NCBI GenBank assembly: GCA_001724265.1
Contig: MEDY01000181.1
Coordinates: forward strand, 1 to 64,000
Direction: 5' to 3'
Source: Rhizaria sp. SCN 62-66
Taxonomy: Eukaryota; Rhizaria, unplaced
DNA length: 64,000 nucleotides
The position numbers were made by a program, and so were the translations under genes. The notes below the pieces were generated by a model. It was not told where the DNA came from and searched no databases. It saw nothing but the letters and a program-made list of their open reading frames with translations. This document shows, piece by piece, positions 42,501 to 51,800 of this stretch (position 1 is the first letter of the stretch; each line of letters opens with the position of its first letter).

Positions 42501-45500
42501 CCGGCCTCAACATGTACTCGCGCGCCGCCGTCGGCGCCGGCCCCTCTGCCGACGCACAGTCTGGCCTGAGCAACGGCAGCGGCAGTGGCAACAACGCGAG
42601 GCCTGCATTGCTGGGGCTGATGGCAGACCGTTCGCGCGGCGCTGACCAGGCGCTGGAGCGCGTGGCCGAGGGGCGCGCGCGCGAGGAGCGGCGTCTGGGC
42701 ATGGTGCCCGTCGCGGGCGCTGGCATCGCATCCGGCGACAAGTGGCGTGCAGACATTGAGCGCCGGGTGCGCGACGTGCTTGGTCAGACCCCCGCCGTCG
42801 CTGCTGATGCGGGCGCCACGAACGCGGCTGCCGGCTCAGACGCGGGCGCGGGCGCGGGGAGATCAGCACTGACGACCACAGACAGTGGCGGCGCGAGCAA
42901 GGCTAGTAAGTTGAACCGCGCGAACCCGTTCGACACGCCGTCGCACATTGACCTCTCGCACGTCGACGGCATGCGGCCCGACGTCGCCGTTATTACCGCG
43001 CTGCTGCACGCGCTCGCCCGGTCCGCGCCCGTCGGCGTGCTTGCCGCCGTGCCGCTGGGCGACGCGACCGCGCAGGCCGACGTGGCGGCTGCGGCGGCGA
43101 TGCGGCGCGCGTCGATGGCGTCGCTCGCGGCGCGCGTGTGGCGCGATACGCTCGAGCTTGCGCTTACGCCCGCGCACACCGCGTCGGTGCTCACTGGCGC
43201 GGCGCTCACGAGCGACCCGCGCGCGCCTGCGGGCTTCCCCGGTCTCGGCTTGCCCGCGCCGCGCCCCACGGCCAAGCAGCTCGCGGCTGCAATGGCCGTA
43301 GTGACGGCTTCGCTGACACCCTCGCAGTCGGCGCTCGCCGCGTTCATCGACCGCTGCGTCGCCAGCGGACTCGTCACTGATGGCGGCCTGCTCTGCGAGC
43401 AGCCCAGCGCTGCCGCTGCCGCGCCGCGCCTCGTCGGTGAGCAGGAGATGCTGCGCGCCGCCGAAGCCGTTGATGCCGCCGCTGCTGCTGCGAAGAAGCC
43501 CATGGTGTCCGCAAACGACGCCGCAGACAGCAACGCGACGGTGAACTCGATGCCTCTGGTGTTTGCCAACACGTTGACAATCCCGCAACTGTCGCGCGCG
43601 CCCGAAGACGCTGCGCTCGATCCATACTCGTGCCTTGTGCGCTCGCCGCTCTTCACGGCGGTGCCGCGCGAACACGCTACTAATACGTCTGACGAGAGTG
43701 CCGGCACACTCGCGCTGCCGTTCACTTTCCACTTGCAGGACGAGCTTTTCACTGCAGGTGCGCTGCAGCAGTTGGAATTCGCCACTATTCTCACATCGCA
43801 GTACGCCGGCGCAGTCACGCCGGTGCCCGACGCCGCGACCAACGGATATTCGCTGGCTTGGCTCGACGACGGCAGCGCGGCGGCCGGACGCTCCAAGTCG
43901 GTCGGCGACGCCCTGCGCTCGCGCGCTGCCGTCTCGGCTGCGATCACCACTGCGGGCGCGATGATGCTCAACGCCACCCGCGGTTACACGCCCGGCTCAC
44001 ACAGCCAAGACAGCACGCTGGGCGCCATTTCGGCGGTGATGGACGGTCTGGCCACGCGCATGCTCGCAGGCACCTACGCCGCGGGCCTTTGCACGCCGGA
44101 CGCCGATGGCGTCCCTTTGCTTGCAGGCGTGCAGCCGCCACTGCCGGACCTGCGTGCCGTGTCGTCGTGGCATGCGCTGAGCCCGGGCCCGCTGGCGCCG
44201 ATTCCCCCTGGCATGCCGCACCCGCTGCCCGCGGCGCCGGGACTGGATGCGCCTGTTCACCCGCAGGCGCGCTTCTTCGCGGCTTGGCTTTCGGCGCCGC
44301 AGCGGCCAGCGCTGCTGCCACAGGTCGCAACCTTCTCGGCCGCTATCGCGGCGCTTAACAAGGCCAGTCTCACTCTTAACACGCAATCTGACAACGCGAA
44401 CTCAAAGTCGACGCCGATCCCGGCCTCAAGCCAGCCCAAGGGCGGGTCTGCGCTTGCGCGCCAGGCGCTGGCGGCGTTTGTGGGCATGCAGGGCGCGCCG
44501 TTTGGCTATCTGCCGTCGCTGCGCGCTGTCGGCGCGGCCGTGCAGTCAGCCGCGCTGACGGGCGACATGCCTATGGCCTTCCGGCTGTGGCTTACGTACA
44601 TCCATGGCGCGTTTACGTGCTTTCTCTCCGCGCGCCCGCGTGCCGTGCGCAGCCTCAGTGCGGCGACTGACGCGTTCCTGTCGTCAATCGCTGGCCGCAA
44701 CTCCGCTGCCGCTGCCGCTGAGGATGCGCACCAGGGCGGTATGCTGCACGTGCCGTTCCCGTCGGACCTGCAGGTGGCGATGCTGTTCGCAGCGGACCCG
44801 TCGCCTCGCGCAGACAGCACGACTTCGACACGCGCGCCGCCGCTGGCGCCAGAACTGCCTGTGCGCGCGTCTGCCCAGTCAGCGTCCGCGTTGCGGCGCG
44901 ACTTCCCGATGACGGCGCCGCTGCCGATCACGCCGCGCCTGCAACGTCTGACGCTGTCGGACCTGCGTCCGACCCTTGCCTTTGCGCGCGCCGTCGCCCG
45001 TGGGCGCGTGCGGCCGGGCCAGTTCCCCACGGCCGCGGGCCGCGGCGCGTCGCCTACGCGGCTCAGCGTGGGACGCGCGTCGGTCGAGGCCGCGGTGCCG
45101 CCAGCGCGCGTGCCGGACCTGTCGGCCAACAGCATGATGCAGCGCGCGGTCGATGCGCCGATGTCGTTGCCGACTGTGACCAGGAACCTCATGAATGTGT
45201 TCCTAACGCATCAGGATACGGCTTCTGCCGAAGCTCTTGCGCTCTCGCTGCTGCGCCTCGAGACTCTCTTCATTGCGGACGCGTCGCGTCGCGCGAGCTC
45301 GCTGTTGGGTGGACTCTACGACGCACTTTTCGCACTCGGGCGCTGTCAAGAGTTTGCGACACGCCGAGCGCGCATTCAAAGTGCTCTGGGTTTAGCGGGC
45401 ACGCGAGGGATGCATGCACCGCCTCAGAGCAAGAATTCAAGTGATGAGTCCATTTCGCCGCGTGCCGCTTACTCGGCGCTGCTGCCCGAGCTTCACCGTG

Positions 45501-47176
45501 CAGCGCGCGCGCTGGATCGTGCCCCGGGGTTGGTCAATGACGACACGGGCGGCTTTAGCTCTGGCGCCGCGCGGCTGGCCTCGGCCATGCTGCGTGCGCT
45601 GCAGAATGAGGGCATGATTACGAGTACTCACGAGCTTACCTCTAAGTTTATCGGTCAGCGGGATGTTAGCGCAGGCGCGTTGCGCCACTTTGTGCGCGAG
45701 CACAAGGAGGCTGTCATCAAGAGCGCGCTCGAATACGTAATTGCATCGCTGCGGCAGCGCTGCGCTGATCGGTTTGTGGACCGCTCGACACTGCAACGCC
45801 TAGTTGCGCTGCATGAGTCCAAGGCGAGGGGCGCGCTTTGGCGGGCACAGAACGGCAGTGGCGCAGATGCTGCCGGTAAGGGCAAGAGCCCGACGGCTAA
45901 GCCCGCGTCCACCGCTGCCGTCGCTGCGATGACCGCGGATCTGGCGGACTCAGAGAAGCTCAACACACTCGCTGTTGCGCACCGGCTGCGCGCGCGCTCT
46001 CTGCTGCTGATGGGCGTGGAGCGTGGCATGTTCCCGTACTGGACCATGTCCGGCGTTGGTGGCTCCGTCTTTGCCGACCTGCCGTTGGGCTCAGTACTAC
46101 TAGAGCTGCACGGCATGCATCGTGTCACGACCACCATGCTCGTGCGCCACGCGCTCGACGACCTTTACCACACGTTCGTCGCCGGCGCGCGTCGCCACGG
46201 CAAGCAGCCCAACGGCCGCGACGCGCACGACGCGGCGAGCGCGATGGCCGCAGCGGCTGCTACGGCGGGTGGCAGCGCGCTAGACAACACGCTCTTCTCC
46301 ACGCCAGACCTCTCGCTGAGTCTCGCCGTGACCAGCGGTGGCGTGTGCTTCAACGTCGGCAAGGGCCGTGGAGACCGCCCCGGCGTGCTGCGCGTGCTTG
46401 TGCGCCTTATGCTCTGCGAGTACACGTCTCCGCCGCTGGCGTCCGTGGCGCCGCTGGCCACTAACCTCGGTGTGCTGCACATCACCGCGAAGGACATGGG
46501 CGACTGGCTCGCGCAGCGCGCGGCGATGGCGCACGCGGACGGCTCCGGCGGCGTGCCAGCGTCTGTTGCGGCATCATACCTCGCGTGGCTGCGCGGCGAC
46601 ATGCCGGCCCGCGACTCAGCCCGCGGCAAGAGCTTGGCGCACGACGTGGCGGATCCGGTCATCTCTGGCACAGGGCCCAGCGCCGCGATCGAGAAGCTCG
46701 ATGCCATCGACGCGGCCGGGCTGGCTGCGCTCGTGTCGGGCTCCACCGAGGCCGACACGCAGGTGCGCACCGGCGCCGCCTCGTTTGAAAACGACGACGA
46801 TGACAACTCGCTGGACGCCTTCTTCGGCGCAGTTGGCTCCAGCGCCCGCAAGAGCGACGGCGGCGCGGCTGGGTCGCCGTTACTGCGGCACGGCAGGGAC
46901 GGCGCGGCCGAAATGCTGCAGTCGCTGGCGCGCGACAACTTCCCCGTCGGCACTGCGGAGGATGAGGTCGACGAGGGCAGCGACTTTGACGAGGACGACG
47001 GCGAGAGCGACGGGCACGATGGGGATTACAGCAGCAGCAACGCAGCAGCGACTGTGAAGCTCGATGTGCGCGCGCTCGCGAATCGCAGCAACGTTGACGT
47101 GACTGCTGCTGCGCTGTCTTGGGGCTCAGGTGTGGGTGAGGAGGACGAACTGCTCGCGTCGCTCAAGCGCAAGTAA
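36536..47176 (+). CDS. Giant PPR-SMR protein, probably mitochondrial
   Basis: One uninterrupted 3546-codon frame from ATG 36536 to TAA (tandem TAATAA). The N-terminus MRSTLQRLAGVPSAILPTSA is basic, lacks acids and looks like an organelle presequence. Helical pairs typical of PPR-like repeats are scattered through the protein, for example PTAEHFAAVMTLCRQHGAWD with AMALFVAMDSG, YIVRPATFGNALLNVNSAAR and SPTVLSLAIEACHHLSLPSL, separated by long Ala-rich insertions. A C-terminal SMR domain lies at about 3185-3330: LELHGMHRVTTTMLVRHALD, FNVGKGRGDRPGVLRVLVRL and NLGVLHITAKDMGDWL. PPR-SMR proteins bind organelle transcripts or ribosomes, and some SMR domains cleave RNA; usual length is below 1000 residues. 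The tail is acidic (SDFDEDDGESDGHDGD). The frame has no TAG and no intron. Confidence 0.75.
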   Translation: MRSTLQRLAGVPSAILPTSALANSTSDVGPALPQTQPARSFGATSASASASAFASHNNASTVTAGPAFISRPAALAALPTTTSAAFTASSTSLAGSVLLVPQRGAAYGAGKDRRGGSGGRVSDKVPPRGHTQPLTPRARFDVNAHSKRQQQQQQGEKQPQPQSGARSVDVDAAEADAAQFDAVVANAVPLDARRTNSNIKSRKGRSDGNDSDADVDVAYMQPAAVPPLAVALATLFRALSAPSLPPVSARAKSERDIFDALEHARVARSQGLLGKARSLVMNALDAATAAQTRFIDGLGRAAANEEHARTRALQSWRESFDAALEQLARAELPGAAETASAFPRAPPMPPAAPQRAVTAAATAKLARAWGVTLPTPQLWAAADTCIADGAPQDVNAAVRYLRLQARAHALALAAASPPAPAELEEYAAAAREYNDAVARYEALRLARGAPHQGAHPPRLMPESALATSSASISSADGETPLDSPEAVAVRASADLTSAGLVYLTAAAARRGALDVAVTLLDELFPPPAVPHRSLLTYVAQHAARALDYGAAAALLRVLEARGETAPPQWPAAGMADALLQRVRADVLAAERARARSAQRAAAAVTHAQSAAARAEEEADAHAKKAAAKAAQGAGSDDKSQSSSNGSGKKSKKAAAAAAAEAAEAAEAVEGHAWGVVLAEASAPTAPAQSFRAAVESVSAHLGPAARRVDPTPFVDVVAAEAGYLFPGEPAPVGVAPEAAAAAAAAAAAQRGAWGREALALLCRVETLSQAYWPQPATEVTAPALLRPGIYAPAPLPASARATNAAGRDALSRAVIWATPMLTEALYLSTLRTLVEANAPLSYAFAVLQRLVDSAAAYAALNETDPSGADPSATSHADAADEASPSSSSRALVAVRVPVVPTAEHFAAVMTLCRQHGAWDAAMALFVAMDSGMRQLLPSTPLPPTSVEDDAAKRSANLQRQQPQMPPQQLQQAVLWGEGSGAAALSQALIERHTYIVRPATFGNALLNVNSAARALAATQCATHSADSRPQLAPASASAVAFVAQPQLYSVAKSPTVLSLAIEACHHLSLPSLSYALTVALKSAVVAEKALLARRTLEADLAAAVRAVDRRLVSSHGGHHTPTRGLGSRNNNKSRGCRTDDVDADHAEDDEDVDMTPMRVVLVTDRALLAPDGVVLRPGTSTSISRGTARLLAHLDGIYRARLLVPVCTVQALPHVVSSQPAIRNHSFAIPGSASRAVAPATAAPVMGSTTFALNSPVRFLVIEAVLSQLQANWRRLRSHARTIAQLTGRLAADVNDAVTASQAVAAGTADPATVRAAATLVLVPGPAGGPARVAVAAVNADTLLDALRIDNHIFDNRGVRPSLRSPNSPPVASAYVDAEDDSSLPSIGLNTADADNSISDDADTDAARAVNAFAEPRAAAARIAAARSIAQRRSGRGNVHTIDTEAVLIEEASADAEADRAAATAHSAAESPDASASAADPFAGTLAAEGSADAYAAADSAARSGDSPCMPSMAQWLAQAAASEASARAQQRPPTMGAEDLSAAVTAALSAGGRSSRAPQANAHHGGTRHAGSGTWVDARGRTRRAPRALWTQQSMLNTLLRDAVVSRAQRARALDEDASTVEELALDAQLATALRFAVATWGVRRGLEASVVTAFVMFRALLANFNAAFAATAGLAPQDTLAQRLPLQPRVYYAGRRGALLAHVGPQFVLSVAPVTLAAVRAAVSLSDFALVHHALTKLDSFLVSHPELSNNAIFANPRAAAVPPSELAAAAATARIDRSFITVDAGGARSVRGAQSTTLSPMPPAAARFKALWISAAPTSAVATDANVIPSANPRLPAYPSLLSAVGFAPFPSMQRVTQMPQAVPMPSAAAAAVTASTAAAAGSALMLPSRPWRDLSVPLAPWERPTSAVLEALWTLRREAYVEAIAGCAGERVNSDADAGSLAVLYFTEMRVNAMLYAQRVDHTHQVRTFNFLNKNTVDNPRLLTSGLNMYSRAAVGAGPSADAQSGLSNGSGSGNNARPALLGLMADRSRGADQALERVAEGRAREERRLGMVPVAGAGIASGDKWRADIERRVRDVLGQTPAVAADAGATNAAAGSDAGAGAGRSALTTTDSGGASKASKLNRANPFDTPSHIDLSHVDGMRPDVAVITALLHALARSAPVGVLAAVPLGDATAQADVAAAAAMRRASMASLAARVWRDTLELALTPAHTASVLTGAALTSDPRAPAGFPGLGLPAPRPTAKQLAAAMAVVTASLTPSQSALAAFIDRCVASGLVTDGGLLCEQPSAAAAAPRLVGEQEMLRAAEAVDAAAAAAKKPMVSANDAADSNATVNSMPLVFANTLTIPQLSRAPEDAALDPYSCLVRSPLFTAVPREHATNTSDESAGTLALPFTFHLQDELFTAGALQQLEFATILTSQYAGAVTPVPDAATNGYSLAWLDDGSAAAGRSKSVGDALRSRAAVSAAITTAGAMMLNATRGYTPGSHSQDSTLGAISAVMDGLATRMLAGTYAAGLCTPDADGVPLLAGVQPPLPDLRAVSSWHALSPGPLAPIPPGMPHPLPAAPGLDAPVHPQARFFAAWLSAPQRPALLPQVATFSAAIAALNKASLTLNTQSDNANSKSTPIPASSQPKGGSALARQALAAFVGMQGAPFGYLPSLRAVGAAVQSAALTGDMPMAFRLWLTYIHGAFTCFLSARPRAVRSLSAATDAFLSSIAGRNSAAAAAEDAHQGGMLHVPFPSDLQVAMLFAADPSPRADSTTSTRAPPLAPELPVRASAQSASALRRDFPMTAPLPITPRLQRLTLSDLRPTLAFARAVARGRVRPGQFPTAAGRGASPTRLSVGRASVEAAVPPARVPDLSANSMMQRAVDAPMSLPTVTRNLMNVFLTHQDTASAEALALSLLRLETLFIADASRRASSLLGGLYDALFALGRCQEFATRRARIQSALGLAGTRGMHAPPQSKNSSDESISPRAAYSALLPELHRAARALDRAPGLVNDDTGGFSSGAARLASAMLRALQNEGMITSTHELTSKFIGQRDVSAGALRHFVREHKEAVIKSALEYVIASLRQRCADRFVDRSTLQRLVALHESKARGALWRAQNGSGADAAGKGKSPTAKPASTAAVAAMTADLADSEKLNTLAVAHRLRARSLLLMGVERGMFPYWTMSGVGGSVFADLPLGSVLLELHGMHRVTTTMLVRHALDDLYHTFVAGARRHGKQPNGRDAHDAASAMAAAAATAGGSALDNTLFSTPDLSLSLAVTSGGVCFNVGKGRGDRPGVLRVLVRLMLCEYTSPPLASVAPLATNLGVLHITAKDMGDWLAQRAAMAHADGSGGVPASVAASYLAWLRGDMPARDSARGKSLAHDVADPVISGTGPSAAIEKLDAIDAAGLAALVSGSTEADTQVRTGAASFENDDDDNSLDAFFGAVGSSARKSDGGAAGSPLLRHGRDGAAEMLQSLARDNFPVGTAEDEVDEGSDFDEDDGESDGHDGDYSSSNAAATVKLDVRALANRSNVDVTAAALSWGSGVGEEDELLASLKRK

Positions 47177-47651
47177 TAATTATTCAACTTTTCATGATTA
47201 TTTATTGACGGCAACAAACATATTAAATACCTGCGCGTTTTGAGATGGGCACCCAAAGACTTATGACTGGCGTTGGATTTTTTTTTAAAGTCATGACACA
47301 TCTTTTCTTATATCTAAGACTGACTGTGATTAGGTCAACTTTGACATAACTTTGAACTGTTTCATCAAAGTTAAAAGAATCGCGGTAAGAAAAAAAGCTT
47401 CCGGTGCCCTTGGGTGCCACTCTCAAAACGCTCAAATACACATTAATTTATTAAGCTCATGAATGTGTCCGTGAGTTATGATTGAGTTGCGATAGTTGTA
47501 AACAATCAATTAGTTTGTATTTGATCACAAAGGGCAATAGTGCACAAGCCCTTGCTTCGACATATCAGGAACAATGACGGGTTTTCACGAGCGACGCTGT
47601 TGATGATGGTGATTGATAGATGTACAATGTGCGTTGAAAAGGCTGTGGCGC
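47177..47651. other. Intergenic spacer between convergent genes
   Basis: About 475 AT-rich bases between the 3' ends of the PPR-SMR gene (+) and the stefin gene (-). Both polyadenylation regions are expected here. No gene was seen. Confidence 0.5.
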
Positions 47652-47942
47652 TTAGAAGTAGGCGATCTCCTCGTCGGCCTTGATCTCCTTCTGGTCCGCG
47701 AGCTCGACGGAGCCGTCGAGCTGGCGGTAAACACGGGCGGCGTAGAACTTGGAGCCGACCTTAATCTTGATGAAGAAGTTCATGCCAGCGACTACCTGGG
47801 ACTTGTAGTTAACGATGTTCTCGGCACTGACATCGGCGGCGTTAGCGCCGATAGCCTCCGCGAACGCGGACGAAATCTTGGCGAAGACACCCTTGACAGT
47901 GTCGTCAGCAGCGTGAGCAGCACCAGTACCACCACAGAGCAT
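47652..47942 (-). CDS. Stefin (type 1 cystatin), cysteine protease inhibitor
   Basis: A single exon of 96 residues on the minus strand with a TAA stop. I chose the Met giving MLCGGTGAAHAADDTVKGVF, since stefins begin with a similar Met-x-Cys-Gly segment whose Gly enters the protease active site; upstream codons in frame do not fit. The central loop QVVAG is present (YKSQVVAGMNFFIKIKVGSK), followed by AARVYRQLDGSVEL and the typical aromatic C-terminus EEIAYF. No signal peptide is present, so it should act in the cytosol against papain-type proteases. Length is typical of the family (about 98). Confidence 0.92.
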   Translation of the reverse strand: MLCGGTGAAHAADDTVKGVFAKISSAFAEAIGANAADVSAENIVNYKSQVVAGMNFFIKIKVGSKFYAARVYRQLDGSVELADQKEIKADEEIAYF

Positions 47943-48811
47943 GTTTGAAAAGCGAACTAAGCAGTTGTTGTGCGAGAGCAAGTGAGGGAAGAGAAGACCG
48001 AAGAGTTAGGGAAAGTGGTGATGATGAGCGAATGACGGCGTTTAGCGGTGATTTCAAATATGCGGCGGTGATAAGCCTAATAGAGAAAACATACTGTGCT
48101 ATTCTGTCACAGTAAGTCGCATGTGGTGCAGCATCTAGTCGTACATGGCTCTGTCTGCATGCAGATATTTGCCCAACGACGTTGCCATTAAAGGGTTTCG
48201 GAGGCGTTTCATATTCGCACGATCTGCCAGCCAAAAAAGGCAATAGAGAAGACGCCCTAAATGAAGAAAGCACAATACACCAGCTTGACTCGCGTTTCAG
48301 AAAAATCAGGACACAAAACGTGGTTAGATGCGTGCAAATGAGATCTTTGTTCATAGCCACACTTTGCTTTTAGCTTGTGTCGGCAGCAGAAATGATTTCC
48401 GTTTTTTCGGTCTTCCAGTTGACCGAGAGTTGATTCGTGGTCAGACCGTCATTTACACCTTTTATGAACAACTTAGTATAGATGTGTTGTTTTAAGAACT
48501 TTAATAAGTTCTTAAAACAACACATCTATACGGCTAGTTTTATGCGAGACAATACTGAACTCGATCGTAGCCATTCAGGTAGGAAGTAGTCGTATGGGTT
48601 GCAGTTTCAATTGGTTTGTTATATTTTATTGTGATTTACTCTTGTTAAAATGTGTTATTGAAAATAAAAACATGTTGCTATAATCACTTTGACACAGGGT
48701 GCATAGCGTTGACCTTCCACAGGTTTCCGTCCGCTCACCTCCGCTTTTCCTCTATCATCACTTTAAGTCACTCGTCGAATTTCAAGTCACTGGATTCCGC
48801 GTATGCCTTAC
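47943..48811. other. Intergenic region upstream of stefin, containing a long hairpin
   Basis: About 870 bases upstream of the stefin start and downstream of the kinesin 3' end. It is AT-rich and contains the perfect inverted repeat at 48476-48531. No gene was seen. Confidence 0.5.
48476..48531. repeat. Perfect 26-base inverted repeat with a 4-base loop
   Basis: The arms 48476-48501 and 48506-48531 are exact reverse complements, with a TAAT loop between them. The first mismatch is at 48475/48532. It would form a 26-bp hairpin in DNA or RNA. It lies about 280 bases beyond the kinesin stop and 530 bases upstream of the stefin start. It could be a hairpin RNA, a palindromic remnant of a small inverted-repeat element, or a replication-generated palindrome. 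Confidence 0.95.
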
Positions 48812-51800
48812 TTACTTGGCGCGCGTGCTGGCCCTCGTGGCACGCGTCGCGCGCGCGGGCTGCTCAACCTCGTGCGAGTCAACAGCGGCCGTCTGCTCAG
48901 TCGCCTTGGCCACGCGTGCGCGCGTCGCACGCCCCGTCGTCGCCGCACTAACGGGCTCAGACTCGGCCGCAGCGGCGTCTAGCTCACCCGACGAGCGCTT
49001 GCGGCGCGAGGTCTTGGCGGCGGGCGTCGGCGCAACGGCGGGAGTGGCGTTCTCGCTCTCGTTCTCGGTGTCGGCGTCAGCCGCGGCAGCAGCGGCGGCG
49101 GCCTTCTTGGTGCCGGCGCGAGCAGGCTTCTTGGGGACTGCAGGCAGCGCGGCGGCGGCGGCCAGCGAGGCGTGCTGACCGACAGCGCCATCGTCCTCGA
49201 TGCCAAACGCGTTGACACCGCCGCGGAGCGCGTCTTGCACGTTTTGCGGCAGCAGCGAGAGTTCGTCGCTGTTATCATGGGCCTGGAGACAGTCCGTCAG
49301 ACGGCGTGGGTTGCGCTGCTTGGCCGTGACGGCGGCCACGGCGCCCTTGGCGGCCGCGGCGTCCTCGAGCGCGCCGCGCAGACGCACCTCAGCGGACATA
49401 GCCTGCTCCTTGGCGCGCTCGAGCTCAATGCGGAGCTGAGATGCCTCAGCATCGAGAATCTCGCAGTCGCGGCGCAGTGCAGCGCCGTGGGCCTCGGAGT
49501 CCTTGAGACGCTTGAGCAGCTGCGCGCGCTCGATCTCGCCGCGGATCCCGCCCAGGGGCCCGTCGTCGTCGCCCGCAATTGCTGCCGCGGCCGCCTGCGC
49601 CTGCGCCTCCTGCAACTGAACCTCGAGCTTCGCGTTGGCCGCGCGCGCTTCGCTCACCTGCTGCTTCAGCTCGATGACCTCCTGTTCCTTGCTCCGCAGA
49701 TCCGAGTTGAACTTGTGCGCTAGGTGCTCCAACTGCGCCGCGTGCGCCGCTGTGGTGCTCACCAGTCGCTCCTCGAGATCTTGCGCGGCGCGCGCACTCG
49801 CAGCACGCGCGTCCTCAGCCTCCTCGCGCGCGGTCTCGGCGGCGGCGACGACGGCCTTGCGCTCGGCCTCAACGCCCGCGAGTCGGACTTCGACCTCCGC
49901 GCGCGCCTGCGCGATGGCGCGGTCCTGCTCGTTGCGCGCGGTCTTAAGCGCGGTCGCCAGCACGGCGTCGGCGGTGTCCTTGGCCGCGCGCACAAGCGCA
50001 GTCGTGGCGTCGTCGTGCGACGCCAGCAGCTTCTCCTGGTGTGCGACGAGGCGGCGCTGCATGCGCGCCTCGGCCTCAAGCAGCTGGGCCTCGAGACGCT
50101 TCTCATGGCGCTCCTTCTGGCGGCGCATCTCGCCGCGCATCTCCTCCCACACTTGCGCGCGCGTGGCCTCCTCGACGCGCACTTCGCGCTCGGCCGCCAA
50201 AACGCGCTCGCGGCGCAAGGTGTACACCTCGCCCAGCAGCGCCTCGCCGCGGCGCTCGGCGGCCGCCAGCAGCGCGTGCACGTTGGACAGGGCCTTGTTA
50301 AGAGCGTCGCGCTCGCCCGCCGCGACGGAGAGCTGTTCTGTCAGCGAGGCAGTCGCGGCGGCGACTTCCTCGGCGACCTCGAAGTCGCCGGCGCCGAGCC
50401 GCGACACGGCGGGCTTGCGCGCGCCAGTGCCAGGACGCTTGGTGTCGACGCGCGACGCAACGCGGATCTCGCGCGCGACGGAGGCGTACTTAAGCGTATG
50501 AAGCGTCTCGTCGTATTCGGTCGGCGACGGGTTGACGTTGCAGATCATGGCCATGGAGCCATGGCCAGTGAGCACGTCACGGAACAGAAACGTGAGCTTC
50601 GAGTCACGGAACGGCACGACGCGCTGCGGCTGCTTCGGGTTGAGCTGGTTAAAGCGCACGGCCTCCAGGCAGCGGCCGAGCTGCATGAGCGAGGCGTTGA
50701 TCTTGTTGGTCTCGTTCTGGCGCATGCCACCGGCGGCGGCGCCTGTCTTGCTCGAACGCTCAGCGCCGGCGAGGTCGCACACGGAGAGTTTGGCCCACGT
50801 CGCGCCCTTGCCGTTGGTGAGCGTGACGGTGAAGACGGAGTGCGAGCGCGAGGACTCAGCATTGAGCTGCGTGTGTGCCATGACACGGTTGGACGAGCCA
50901 CGCTCGATGACTGAGAGCGCATCCTTGAGAGTGGCGACGCGCATCTGCGACAGACCGCGGACGCGGATCTCGTCCGTTGACGTCGCCACAACGGAGATTG
51001 GCTGGCGCTGCTTCGGGTCAGCGCGGCCGTCGAGCAGCAAGTCGAAGAGCTTCTCCTGGTAGATCTCGAGGTAGCTCGCATCTACGGTCAAATCAGCTGC
51101 TGCGCTGGCCCAAGAGTCCTCGCCGGCGCTGGCGCTCGAGGCGGCAAGTGTGCGCGCGCGGTCGATGCGCGCAAAGACCTCCTTGAGCAGGTGGATCACG
51201 ATACCAGGGTTTTCGGGCGTGCCCTGCATGGTGAAGGTCTTGCCGGAGTTGGTGACACCGTAGGCGAAGATGAGGCCGTTGGTGCCGGTGAAGAGCTTGT
51301 TCACGAGCGGAAGCGTGGTCACGCGGAACACTTCCTCCTGCTGCGCGTCGGGGCCAAGGACCTTGGAGAAGGCAAATGTGCCGTGTGCCTCACCGTTCTT
51401 GTACGACTGCGACGTCTCAGGGGCTGCGAGTTCGACGGAGTTGTCGCTGACGGGCTGCACTGTGGGCATTACGTCCTTGAGCTTGCGCACGCGCTCCTCA
51501 TGCGCCGCACGCAGACGCCGGCGGTGGTCTATCTCCTTCTCGTCGAGTCCGTCAACGATCTCAATGTCGCGCGGGGCGATGATCAGCGGGCGCACGCGCA
51601 GGTAGACCTGGACAGTCTCGCCCGACACAGCTGCCGCGCCAGCGGGGCGGGCCTTGGCCGGGTTAGTCTTCTGGGGCGTCACGCAGCCGTCCTCGGCCTT
51701 GGCTTCATCAATCGTGTCGTCAAAGTCGTCATCGTCGTTCTGATCAATGACTTTGGAGTCATACGGGGAGCCGGGCGCGGAGGAGCCCGCGGAGTCAGAC

